A stretch of DNA of 64,000 nucleotides, taken from Paraburkholderia piptadeniae. Its GTDB lineage: Bacteria; Pseudomonadota; Gammaproteobacteria; Burkholderiales; Burkholderiaceae. Location of the stretch: contig NZ_CYGY02000024.1 in NCBI RefSeq assembly GCF_900007165.1, positions 62,301 through 126,300 of the forward strand. Direction: 5' to 3'. A program made the translations under genes and the position numbers. Below the pieces are notes generated by a model. It had not been told where the DNA came from. It made no database searches and saw only the letters and a program-made list of their open reading frames with translations. Positions within the stretch are counted from its first letter, which is position 1. Each line of letters starts with the position of its first letter. Positions 1-7,253 of this stretch are shown in pieces.

Positions 1-124
1 AATGGCAGCTCATGCAGTTCTCCTTCTGTGCGAGCGCGAGGCCTGTGGCCGATTCCGCGCGCGCCGCGCCGGCGAGCGCCAAAGCGCCTGCCAGCAAGAC
101 TGCCGCATACGACTTCGATTTCAT
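1..124 (-). CDS. c-type cytochrome, N-terminal part only (cut by window edge)
   Basis: Read on the minus strand from the ATG at 124, this gives a 23-residue signal peptide (MKSKSYAAVLLAGALALAGA, then ARA) and, at the window edge, a CMSCH heme c attachment motif. It is therefore a periplasmic mono- or multiheme cytochrome c of the small cytochrome c-552/c4 type. A GGAG ribosome binding site lies just upstream of the ATG, and a TATAAT-like -10 is at 167-172 on the minus strand. The rest of the protein lies outside the window, so the subclass cannot be decided. The signal peptide plus CxxCH in one frame makes the call good despite the short length. Confidence 0.75.
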   Translation of the reverse strand, partial: MKSKSYAAVLLAGALALAGAARAESATGLALAQKENCMSCH

Positions 125-178
125 TATGGTCTCCGCCCGCGACTGGGCCCGGCCTGTGGTGGACGCATTATAAAAGCA

Positions 179-208
179 AAGGGGCACACGGCGATCCGTG
201 TGCCCCTT
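179..208 (-). terminator. Rho-independent terminator of ilvD
   Basis: A 13-bp perfect stem (AAGGGGCACACGG pairing with its complement) with a 4-nt loop is followed on the minus strand by a T-rich tail (TTTGCTTTTAT). It lies 110 bases past the ilvD stop and just before the promoter region of the cytochrome gene. Confidence 0.85.
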
Positions 209-317
209 CGTTCATCGAAGTATCGCGTTGCCTTCGTTCACAGCGATCCAGCGTTGCTGCGTTGCGTCAGCGAAGGCGGCGCTTGCGGCGTCAGTGACGC
301 GAGCGCCGCTGGCCGCG

Positions 318-1991
318 TCAACCCGTGACGGCGCCCTTGTTCGCCGGCTTCGCGAGCGCCGCGAACTTGGCCAGCACGCCACGCGTGTAGCGCGGCGCGG
401 GCTGCTTCCATGCTGCGCGGCGGCGAGCGAGTTCCGCATCGTCGACGTTCAGTTGCAGCAGCAGCTTGTGCGCGTCGATCGTGATCGAGTCGCCTTCCTG
501 CACGAGCGCGATCGTGCCGCCGACGAATGCTTCCGGCGCGACGTGACCCACGACCATGCCCCACGTGCCGCCCGAGAAGCGGCCATCGGTGATGAGGCCG
601 ACGGATTCGCCCAGACCCTTGCCGATGATCGCCGAAGTCGGCGCGAGCATTTCCGGCATGCCCGGACCGCCCTGCGGGCCGAGATAGCGCAGCACGACGA
701 CGTCGCCGGCCTTGATCTTGTCGGCGAGGATCGCTTCCATCGCGCTCTGCTCGTCGTCGAACACGCGCGCCGGGCCCGTGATGACGGGGTTCTTCAGGCC
801 GGTGATCTTCGCGACGGCGCCGTCTTCCGCGAGGTTGCCCTTCAGGATCGCGAGGTGGCCTTCGCTGTAGAGCGCCTTGTCGATCGGGTAGATCACGTTC
901 TGGTCCGCGCGCGGCTTGCTTGGCACGTCCTTCAGTTCTTCGGCGATCGTCTTGCCCGTGATCGTCATGCAGTCGCCGTGCAGCAGGCCCGCGTCGAGCA
1001 GGAGCTTCAGCACTTGCGGGATGCCGCCTGCCTTGTGCAGATCGGTCGCGACGTACTTGCCCGACGGCTTCAGGTCGCAGATCACAGGCACTTTCTTGCG
1101 CATGCGCTCGAAGTCTTCGATCGTCCAGTCGACTTCCGCGGCGTGCGCAATCGCGAGGTAGTGCAGCACGGCGTTGGTCGAGCCGCCCGTCGCCATGATC
1201 AGCGCGACCGCGTTTTCGATCGACTTCTTCGTGATGATGTCGCGCGGCTTGAGGTCCTTCTTGACGGCTTCGACGAGCACGCGCGCCGATTCGGCCGCCG
1301 AATCCACTTTCTCCTGATCCGGGTTCGCCATCGTCGACGAGTACAGCAGCGACATGCCGAGCGCCTCGAACGACGAGCTCATCGTGTTCGCCGTGTACAT
1401 GCCGCCGCACGAGCCCGTGGTCGGGCACGCGTTCTTTTCGACCCCTTCGAAATCTTCCTGCGACATGCGGCCCGCCGTGAATTCGCCGACGGCTTCGAAC
1501 GACGACACGATGGTCAGGTCGGTGCCCTTCCAGTTGCCCGGCCTGATCGTCCCACCGTAAACGTAGATGCCGGGGACGTTCATGCGCGCGAGGCCGATCA
1601 TGCCGCCCGGCATGTTCTTGTCGCAGCCGCCGATCACGACCACGCCGTCCATCCACTGACCCTGCACGCAGGTCTCGATACAGTCGGCGATCACTTCACG
1701 CGAGACGAGCGAGTACTTCATGCCTTCCGTGCCCATCGACATGCCGTCCGAAATGGTCGGCGTGCCGAAGGTCTGCGGGTTCGCGTCGGAGCGCCTGACG
1801 GCCTCGACGGCGGCATCCGTGAGGCGTTGCAGGCCGGCGTTGCACGGCGTGATCGTCGAGTGGCCGTTGGCGACGCCGATCATCGGCTTGTCGAAGTCGT
1901 CCTTCTGATAGCCGAGTGCGTAATACATCGAACGGTTCGGCGAACGCGCGACGCCTTGCGTGATGTTCTTCGAACGACGGTTGTACGGCAT
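318..1991 (-). CDS. ilvD: Dihydroxy-acid dehydratase
   Basis: IlvD dehydrates 2,3-dihydroxy-isovalerate and 2,3-dihydroxy-3-methylvalerate in valine, isoleucine and leucine synthesis in the cytoplasm; family members carry an Fe-S cluster. The 557-residue product begins [20 protein letters not shown] and shows the family motifs [10 protein letters not shown] (cluster cysteine), [14 protein letters not shown] and [13 protein letters not shown]. An in-frame ATG lies 12 bases upstream at 2003. The start at 1991 is preferred because a GGAG ribosome binding site sits 6 bases before it, inside the would-be extension. A LysR-type regulator is divergently transcribed and may control it. Confidence 0.97.
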   Translation of the reverse strand: MPYNRRSKNITQGVARSPNRSMYYALGYQKDDFDKPMIGVANGHSTITPCNAGLQRLTDAAVEAVRRSDANPQTFGTPTISDGMSMGTEGMKYSLVSREVIADCIETCVQGQWMDGVVVIGGCDKNMPGGMIGLARMNVPGIYVYGGTIRPGNWKGTDLTIVSSFEAVGEFTAGRMSQEDFEGVEKNACPTTGSCGGMYTANTMSSSFEALGMSLLYSSTMANPDQEKVDSAAESARVLVEAVKKDLKPRDIITKKSIENAVALIMATGGSTNAVLHYLAIAHAAEVDWTIEDFERMRKKVPVICDLKPSGKYVATDLHKAGGIPQVLKLLLDAGLLHGDCMTITGKTIAEELKDVPSKPRADQNVIYPIDKALYSEGHLAILKGNLAEDGAVAKITGLKNPVITGPARVFDDEQSAMEAILADKIKAGDVVVLRYLGPQGGPGMPEMLAPTSAIIGKGLGESVGLITDGRFSGGTWGMVVGHVAPEAFVGGTIALVQEGDSITIDAHKLLLQLNVDDAELARRRAAWKQPAPRYTRGVLAKFAALAKPANKGAVTG

Positions 1992-2103
1992 GGGGAGCTC
2001 CATCCAGTTGTTTGATCCGTGCGCCCGTTGGCTTGCTCGCGGCCCAATGGCCGGGCGGGCTGGCGTGGGTTCTTAAGTCTAGTTCGGGCGCGTCGCGCAA
2101 GAA

Positions 2104-2116
2104 TGCAGTTTCTGCA
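2104..2116. promoter_or_regulatory. Candidate LysR-type operator (T-N11-A dyad)
   Basis: Perfect dyad TGCAG-TTT-CTGCA in the ilvD/LysR intergenic region. It fits the T-N11-A consensus of LysR-type regulator boxes exactly and is followed by an AT-rich tract at 2128-2138. Position and symmetry suggest binding by the adjacent regulator; this is inference. Confidence 0.5.
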
Positions 2117-2167
2117 AACGAATGTCCAATATATTATTCAGCGTCGATTAGGTCGTAAAATGTATCA

Positions 2168-3121
2168 ATGAGCCTGCCCGCGATTCCCGATCTCCGCCAG
2201 TTGCGCTATTTCGTGACCGTCGCCGAAGAAAAGCACTTCGGGCGCGCGGCGGCGCGGCTGTCGATGACGCAGCCGCCGCTGTCGCAGGCCATCCGCGCGC
2301 TCGAGGACACGCTGGGCGTCGAACTGTTCGCGCGCACGAAGCGCTCCGTCGAACTGACGCAAGTCGGCGCGGATCTGCTGCCCGAGGTGAGGCGCCTGCT
2401 CGCGGCCGCCGAAGGGCTGCGGCCGCTCGCGCAGAGCCTCGCGCGCGGCGAGGCGGGCGTGCTGTCGCTGGCGTTCGTGTCGACGGCCGACTACGGGCTC
2501 CTGCCGCCGCTCTTGCGCGAGTTCGGCGCGCGGCATCCGCGCGTGCGGCTCGAACTGCTCGAGGCGACGAGCGACGTGCAGATCGACGAACTGGTGGCGG
2601 GACGCATCGACGCAGGTCTCGTGATCGGGCCGCTGCCGCCGCGCTACGCGGCGCAGCTGTCGTGGCTGCCGCTCGCGCGCGAGCCGCTCGTGATCGCGAT
2701 GTCGACGGAGATGGCGGCGCGCATCGAAGGCGACGCGCAGAGTGCCGCCGAATGGCGCGACCGGCCGTTGAGTCTCGCGCAAGCGGGCGACGCGCCGCTC
2801 GTCGTTTTCCCAAGGCGTCTTGCGCCAGGCTTTTATGACATCATTATGGATTGCTACGGTGCGGCCGGTCTCACGCCGCGCATCGGCCAGGAAGCGATCC
2901 AGATGCAGACGATCGTAAGCCTCGTGTCAGCGGGGATGGGCGTCGCACTGGTGCCGCAATCGTTGCGTAACCTGCGGCGCACGGGCGTGGTGTATCGTCC
3001 GCTGCGCGAATCGGTGCCTGCTGTCGTTACGGGGCTCGTGTGGCGCACTGCGGAAGTGAGCCCCGTGCTGGCCGGTTTCATCGACATCGTGCGCGCGCAT
3101 GCCGATGCACTCGCCGGCTAG
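2168..3121 (+). CDS. LysR-family transcriptional regulator
   Basis: A 317-residue LysR-type DNA-binding regulator. The N-terminal winged helix-turn-helix spans about residues 8-66 (LRQLRYFVTVAEEKHFGRAA, then SMTQPPLSQAIRALE). A periplasmic-binding-protein-like effector domain follows, about residues 95-300, with the usual SAGMGVALVPQS segment. It is divergent from ilvD with 176 bases between the starts, the classic layout for a LysR protein controlling its neighbour and itself. The effector is unknown. Residue similarity is broadly to the BenM/CatR-like group, but this is not specific enough to name it. Confidence 0.92.
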   Translation: MSLPAIPDLRQLRYFVTVAEEKHFGRAAARLSMTQPPLSQAIRALEDTLGVELFARTKRSVELTQVGADLLPEVRRLLAAAEGLRPLAQSLARGEAGVLSLAFVSTADYGLLPPLLREFGARHPRVRLELLEATSDVQIDELVAGRIDAGLVIGPLPPRYAAQLSWLPLAREPLVIAMSTEMAARIEGDAQSAAEWRDRPLSLAQAGDAPLVVFPRRLAPGFYDIIMDCYGAAGLTPRIGQEAIQMQTIVSLVSAGMGVALVPQSLRNLRRTGVVYRPLRESVPAVVTGLVWRTAEVSPVLAGFIDIVRAHADALAG

Positions 3122-3233
3122 CGGCCGGCACGTGCCGATGCGCTAGTGGCTGACATGGCGAACGCGCTGCGAACCCTTTATCTCCGCGCGCGTCCAATGC
3201 GCTTGAATAACGACGAACCCCTATAACGATACG

Positions 3234-4139
3234 ATGCACATCCACCCGAATTTCGACCCCATCGCCATCCATCTGGGGCCGCTCGCCGTCCGCTGGTACG
3301 GCCTGATGTATCTGGTCGCCTTCGTCATGGCGATCGTCGTGGGCCGCCTGCGGCTGCGTCTGCCGCATGTCGCCGCGCAAGGCTGGACTCCGAAGGATAT
3401 CGACGACATGCTGTTCTACGGCGTGCTCGGCACGATCCTCGGCGGCCGTCTCGGCTACGTGCTGTTCTACAAGGCAAGCTGGTACTTCGCGCATCCTCTC
3501 GACGTCTTCAAGGTCTGGGAAGGCGGCATGTCGTTCCACGGCGGCTTTCTCGGCGTGACGCTCGCGATGATACTGTTCGCGTGGCAACGCAAGCGCACGT
3601 GGCTGCAGGTGACGGACTTCGTCGCGCCGATGGTGCCGACGGGTCTCGCGGCAGGGCGTCTCGGCAACTTCATCAACGGCGAGTTGTGGGGCCGCGTGAC
3701 GTCGCCGGATGCACCGTGGGCGATGCTGTTCCCGGGCGCCGCGAACGAAGACGCGGGCTGGATCGCCGCGCATCCGGCGCAGGCCGCGCAATGGCATCTC
3801 GTCGATGTGTTCGCGCAATATCACATGCTGCCGCGCCATCCGTCGCAGCTGTACGAGATCGCGCTCGAAGGCGTCGTGCTGTTCCTCGTGCTGTGGTTCT
3901 TCACGCGCAAGCCGCGTCCCGTGGGCGCGGCGTCGGCGGTGTTTCTGATCGGCTATGGCCTCGCGCGCTTCACGGTCGAGTTCGCGCGCGAGCCCGACGA
4001 CTTCCTCGGCTTGCTGGCGCTCGGGCTGTCGATGGGCCAATGGCTGTCGCTGCCGATGATCATCGTGGGCATCCTGATGCTGCTGTGGGCGTATCGACGC
4101 AACGGCCGCGAGGCCGCGCAAACCATCAAGGCGAGCTGA
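3234..4139 (+). CDS. lgt: Phosphatidylglycerol-prolipoprotein diacylglyceryl transferase
   Basis: Lgt is the inner-membrane enzyme that moves diacylglycerol from phosphatidylglycerol onto the lipobox cysteine of prolipoproteins. The 301-residue product is polytopic (about seven membrane helices). It shows the family motifs [19 protein letters not shown] and the signature [14 protein letters not shown] near residues 140-153. Length matches the family. Several lipoprotein substrates lie in the same window (the OmpA-like, CsgG-like, DUF4810, DUF799 and SodC-like proteins). It stands alone and ends at a bidirectional terminator. Confidence 0.97.
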   Translation: MHIHPNFDPIAIHLGPLAVRWYGLMYLVAFVMAIVVGRLRLRLPHVAAQGWTPKDIDDMLFYGVLGTILGGRLGYVLFYKASWYFAHPLDVFKVWEGGMSFHGGFLGVTLAMILFAWQRKRTWLQVTDFVAPMVPTGLAAGRLGNFINGELWGRVTSPDAPWAMLFPGAANEDAGWIAAHPAQAAQWHLVDVFAQYHMLPRHPSQLYEIALEGVVLFLVLWFFTRKPRPVGAASAVFLIGYGLARFTVEFAREPDDFLGLLALGLSMGQWLSLPMIIVGILMLLWAYRRNGREAAQTIKAS

Positions 4140-4171
4140 GCATCGCGTCGCGTTCGTTCAGGCGGATATGA

Positions 4172-4199
4172 AAAACGCCACGGTATGCCGTGGCGTTTG
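4172..4199. terminator. Bidirectional terminator between lgt and the SIMPL gene
   Basis: Stem AAACGCCACGG/CCGTGGCGTTT with a 4-nt loop, A-rich before and T-rich after. It sits between convergent genes, so it can stop transcription from both sides. Confidence 0.8.
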
Positions 4200-4251
4200 T
4201 GTTTGCGCGTAGCAGTTGGCAAATGCGGATGGCAACTGCGGTTGGTGCGCG

Positions 4252-4986
4252 TTATTTCATCTGCACCGATCCCGACACGTTGACCGTCACCGTCGACGTG
4301 CCGCCTTCGACAGGCACGGGCGCGGCGGCCTTCGCGCTGTTGCCATCGGAGCGCATGCTCATCATCATCACCGGGCGCGGCGGCACGCCGCCGTGGCCGA
4401 CGTTTACTTCGCGGATCGAATAGCCGCTGTAGCCGAACGCCTGCGCGGCGGCTGTTGCCTGCTGCCTGAACGATGCGATTGCCTGACCTGTCAGCTTTTG
4501 CTCGGCGGCGCGCTGCGCTTCCGGCGACAGCGAAAACTGCACGTTGCCGACCTGCATGATCGACGACAGTTGCCCCGCGAGCTTCGACGCCGCCGCGAAG
4601 TCGTGCGATTCGAGCACGATCTCCGTGCGGCCGCGCCATGCGGAGATGCGCCCATCGCGGTCCGTCGACGGATAGATCGAGAACGCCCCAGTGCGCGCCG
4701 TCACGCCCGCGACGCCCTTGGCTTTTTGCAGCGCCTGGTCGGCGTGCTGGTTCAGCGTGCCCGTCAACGACGATGGATCGCTCGCTTCCTGTTCGTAGAA
4801 CAGCGTGATATCGACGACGTCCTGCGGCACTTCGGCGCTCGCCTGCGCGTTCAGCGACAGGACGCCCGCAGGCTGATACTGCTGCACAACGGTTTGCGCG
4901 TTTGCGGCGGCGGGCGTGAGCGCGAGTGCGAGAGGCGCCGCGCATGCGCCGGCGAGCGCCCACACGAGCGCGGATTTTTTCGTCAT
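4252..4986 (-). CDS. SIMPL-domain (DUF541) periplasmic protein
   Basis: A 244-residue exported protein of the SIMPL/DUF541 family (relatives are YggE and BP26). Its biochemical role is not established; E. coli YggE is linked to oxidative stress. The start MTKKSALVW at 4986 is chosen because AAGGAG lies 7 bases upstream, although the frame is open for 12 more codons. A cleavable signal peptide ends near ANAQ (residue 33). The SIMPL domain follows, with the typical opening VLSLNAQASAEVPQDVVDIT and conserved terminal FSLSPEAQRAAEQKL region. It is a single gene convergent with lgt. Confidence 0.85.
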   Translation of the reverse strand: MTKKSALVWALAGACAAPLALALTPAAANAQTVVQQYQPAGVLSLNAQASAEVPQDVVDITLFYEQEASDPSSLTGTLNQHADQALQKAKGVAGVTARTGAFSIYPSTDRDGRISAWRGRTEIVLESHDFAAASKLAGQLSSIMQVGNVQFSLSPEAQRAAEQKLTGQAIASFRQQATAAAQAFGYSGYSIREVNVGHGGVPPRPVMMMSMRSDGNSAKAAAPVPVEGGTSTVTVNVSGSVQMK

Positions 4987-5207
4987 TGTTCGACTCCTTC
5001 GTTGAGCAGATTGTGCGCGCATGCATCGACGGTGCGGCGCACGTCGTTCGTTCGACGCTCGCGCGTGACATGGCGCTTGCGGGCGATTAGGCGTTTGAAA
5101 AGGCCAACTGGTTCCCCGAGTTCATTCGAGCATCGCTTCGAATGCGAGTGTGCGACCCGATGCCGCGCGGTTGAATGCGGACCCGTCGGCCTCATGCACC
5201 TTGGGCT

Positions 5208-5678
5208 TTATGCGGCTTGCTTCGCGAGCTGCTTCGTGATGAACGCCCACTCGGCTTCGGTGACGGGCGTGATCGAAAGCCGGTTGCCTTTCGCGAGCAC
5301 GCGCATGTCAGCGAGCTCGGGATGCGCGCGCAACTCGGCGAGCGGAATCAGCTGGATCTTCTTCTTGAACACGACGTCGACGAGCGTCCAGCGCGGCGTT
5401 TCCTGCGTCGATTTCGCGTCGTAGTAGTCGCTCTTCGGATCGAACTGGGTCGGATCGGGATAAGGCGCCGACGAGACTTCGGCGATGCCCGCAATGCCGG
5501 GCTCCGGGCAGCTCGAGTGATAGAAGAGCACGCCGTCGCCGATCTTCATGATGTCGCGCATGAAATTGCGCGCCTGATAGTTGCGGACGCCCGTCCATGG
5601 CAGCGTGCGCTGCGGCGCGTTAGCGAGATCGTCGATGCTTGCTTCGTCCGGTTCGGACTTCATCAGCCAGTAGCGCAT
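5208..5678 (-). CDS. EVE-domain protein
   Basis: A 156-residue protein consisting of one EVE domain (PUA-like fold, related to human thymocyte nuclear protein 1 and to YTH domains). EVE domains are thought to bind modified bases in RNA or DNA. Visible landmarks are MRYWLMKSEPDEASIDDL at the N-terminus, then WTGVRNYQARNFMRDIMKIG and GVLFYHSSC, which form the aromatic ligand pocket region. Length is typical of the proteobacterial single-domain form. It lies directly downstream of the 6S RNA and zap genes but is separated from them by a strong terminator. The physiological role is unknown. Confidence 0.9.
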   Translation of the reverse strand: MRYWLMKSEPDEASIDDLANAPQRTLPWTGVRNYQARNFMRDIMKIGDGVLFYHSSCPEPGIAGIAEVSSAPYPDPTQFDPKSDYYDAKSTQETPRWTLVDVVFKKKIQLIPLAELRAHPELADMRVLAKGNRLSITPVTEAEWAFITKQLAKQAA

Positions 5679-5742
5679 GAGTCGATTGAACGTGAAGAAG
5701 AGGGAAGGGTTTGCCGATCAGTTCTCGCGCAGGCAAGCGCGC

Positions 5743-5777
5743 AAAGAAAAACGGCACCGGACAAAGTCCGATGCCGT
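5743..5777 (-). terminator. Terminator after 6S RNA
   Basis: On the minus strand a 12-bp stem (ACGGCATCGGAC with GTCCGGTGCCGT, one G-U) and TTT loop is followed by TTTTCTTT. It ends transcription of the 6S RNA and zap unit before the EVE gene. Confidence 0.85.
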
Positions 5778-5782
5778 TCATT

Positions 5783-5963
5783 GGGTCCCCGCCATAGCCG
5801 CTAGGCCGGCATCCTGAACCTGAGGTTCAGAATTGGTCGCAGTTAGCAGCACTTCGGGTACATCAGACTGAGTGACGCGCACGCCCGTGCTACAAATTTC
5901 CGCAACCGTGCACATAGCATTGGTTCAAGGAATATATGACCTTGGCGAACCAGGCAGGGAAGC
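5783..5963 (-). ncRNA. ssrS: 6S RNA
   Basis: 6S RNA mimics an open promoter and sequesters sigma70 RNA polymerase. The minus-strand transcript has closing-stem arms CCCUGCC (5') and GGCGGGG (3') that pair fully (one G-U). It also has segments matching E. coli 6S RNA in order: CUGCGAC, then the hairpin CUGAACCUCAGGUUCAGG, then GCCGGCCUAGCGGC near the 3' end. Location just downstream of zapA is the conserved context of ssrS in proteobacteria. It is followed by a terminator. Ends are estimated from the closing stem, within about 10 bases. Confidence 0.85.
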
Positions 5964-6026
5964 TGAAAAACGTTTGCTCTACAACATTGGCCTGATTGCC
6001 GATCAATCAAGCCCATCGCGATTCAT

Positions 6027-6341
6027 TTACTGCACGCTGTACTGTTGAATAACAGTGCCCAGCTGCTCGTTCATCTGATGCATTGTACGCCGGATTTCCT
6101 CGGCGGGAAACGATTCTCCGTGACGTACGCTGGCTTGCAGCCTAAGCAGTTCCGATGCCAGCGACAGCGCCGCCATCACGGCGATACGGTCCTGGCCGCG
6201 CACGCTGCTGTTGGCACGGATCTTCGTCATCTCGGCGTCTACACGCGCCACTGCTTCGAGCAGCGCCGTCTCCGTTTCCGGCGAGCAGGCGAGACGATAG
6301 AACTGGCCGAGGATCGACACTTCGATCTGCTTCGTGCTCAT
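6027..6341 (-). CDS. zapA: Cell division protein ZapA
   Basis: ZapA binds and cross-links FtsZ protofilaments at the division ring. The 104-residue product has the N-terminal beta hairpin (KQIEVSILGQFYRLACSPE) and the C-terminal coiled-coil helix. Its GQDRIAVMAALSLASELL segment is the family signature. It overlaps the upstream zapB-like gene by 4 bases (ATGA), so the two are translationally coupled. The conserved linkage to 6S RNA downstream supports the assignment. Confidence 0.95.
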   Translation of the reverse strand: MSTKQIEVSILGQFYRLACSPETETALLEAVARVDAEMTKIRANSSVRGQDRIAVMAALSLASELLRLQASVRHGESFPAEEIRRTMHQMNEQLGTVIQQYSVQ

Positions 6342-6703
6342 GCATTTTCTCCCTGGCGGGTCGCGTCGTTGTTCGCGTCGTGATTGGCCTGCGCCTGCTG
6401 TTCGGGCGCGAGGAGATCGAGTTGATTGTCGGGCTCGTTATGACCACGCGCGCGCGGCAGCTTCTCGAGGATCGCGTTCAGACGCACCTGGGCGTCGTCG
6501 ATCTTCGCGGACAGCGCATCGCGCTCCGCCTGCAGTGCGTTGCGTTCTTCACGGACCTGTTCGAGTTCTGCGCGGGTGGATTCGCATTCGGCACGCGCTT
6601 GCGCGAGCTGTTCTTCTAGCGCGATGCGCGCCTCGTTATAGCGCTGGCTGATCTCGATCAGCCGGCCGATGTTCTGTGACAGTGTTTCGAGTTCGGTGAG
6701 CAT
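6338..6703 (-). CDS. ZapB-like coiled-coil protein
   Basis: A 121-residue, strongly charged protein. Residues 1-90 form one long predicted coiled coil (heptads rich in L, E, Q and R, for example RIALEEQLAQARAECES). The tail is Gln/Asn/Asp-rich and probably disordered. It is co-transcribed with zapA through an ATGA overlap. Position and shape fit a ZapB-type partner in Z-ring assembly. Because coiled coils carry little sequence identity, the function is inferred from context and not from specific motifs. Confidence 0.8.
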   Translation of the reverse strand: MLTELETLSQNIGRLIEISQRYNEARIALEEQLAQARAECESTRAELEQVREERNALQAERDALSAKIDDAQVRLNAILEKLPRARGHNEPDNQLDLLAPEQQAQANHDANNDATRQGENA

Positions 6704-6838
6704 GTGCTGCGTCCTCTAAAGACATGGCATTCTAGCGCGGAATGTCGCACGCTCGGACATTTGTCTCGTTTCGAGACGTAACAGTAACGCGTTAAAGCCG
6801 CATTATCCAGGTGTCCATCCGCATTTAACGCATTTTTA

Positions 6839-6860
6839 CCCCTTAAAAAGGGGCTTTTTT
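6839..6860 (+). terminator. Orphan plus-strand terminator-like hairpin
   Basis: CCCCTT-AAA-AAGGGG followed by CTTTTTT on the plus strand. No plus-strand gene lies upstream (zapB starts at 6703 on the other strand). It may therefore end an unannotated short transcript or insulate the B12 promoter 40 bases further on. Confidence 0.5.
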
Positions 6861-6901
6861 AACAGTCCCCCTTTGGGCATTCGTACGACGTCCCGCGTTT
6901 C

Positions 6902-6930
6902 TTGACGCGTTTGCTCACCACTTCTACACT
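6902..6930 (+). promoter_or_regulatory. sigma70-type promoter for the B12 riboswitch and btu-cob operon
   Basis: TTGACG, a 17-base spacer, then TACACT: close to the -35/-10 consensus with optimal spacing. It ends about 10 bases before the first conserved block of the cobalamin riboswitch. Confidence 0.7.
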
Positions 6931-6937
6931 TGCGGCG

Positions 6938-7175
6938 CTCTGGTGCCCGCGCGCGGTATCGCGCCGCGCGCAGTTAAACGGGAAGCAGGGAGCGAAGTCC
7001 TCTCCGGACGAGCCAACCTGCGCTGTCCTCGCAACGGTACAACGACCGCAGATCCTGCAGGTCGACCCATGCACGCGTCGAACCGTCTGTGTGTTCGAAC
7101 GCCGTGCGAGAAGCCACTGCGCGCTTGCGCGCGGGAAGGCGGGTCGGCAAGTCGTCAGCCCGGATACCGGCCAGA
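6938..7175 (+). promoter_or_regulatory. Cobalamin (adenosylcobalamin) riboswitch
   Basis: Conserved blocks of the class occur in order: TGGTGCC at 6941, GTTAAACGGGAAGC, GCTGTCCTCGCAACGGTA, the B12 box core GAAGCCACTG, GCGGGAAGGC, and a closing AGCCCGGATACCGGCC near 7157-7172. Just downstream, a perfect 9-bp hairpin at 7178-7198 (CAAGGGGCG/CGCCCCTTG) has no U-tail. It probably belongs to an expression platform that controls access to the btuB start region, so repression by B12 at translation is likely. It controls the btuB-led operon. Confidence 0.93.
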
Positions 7176-7253
7176 GGCAAGGGGCGCGTCGCCCCTTGGA
7201 CAGGCAACGGCCCACGAGGAGCGGGCCGCGCATAGGCCCACAGGATTCTTTCG

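Noticed and set aside
198..2015. Plus-strand open frame of 605 codons antisense to ilvD
   Set aside because: Shadow of ilvD with a skewed composition; it also runs through the ilvD terminator.
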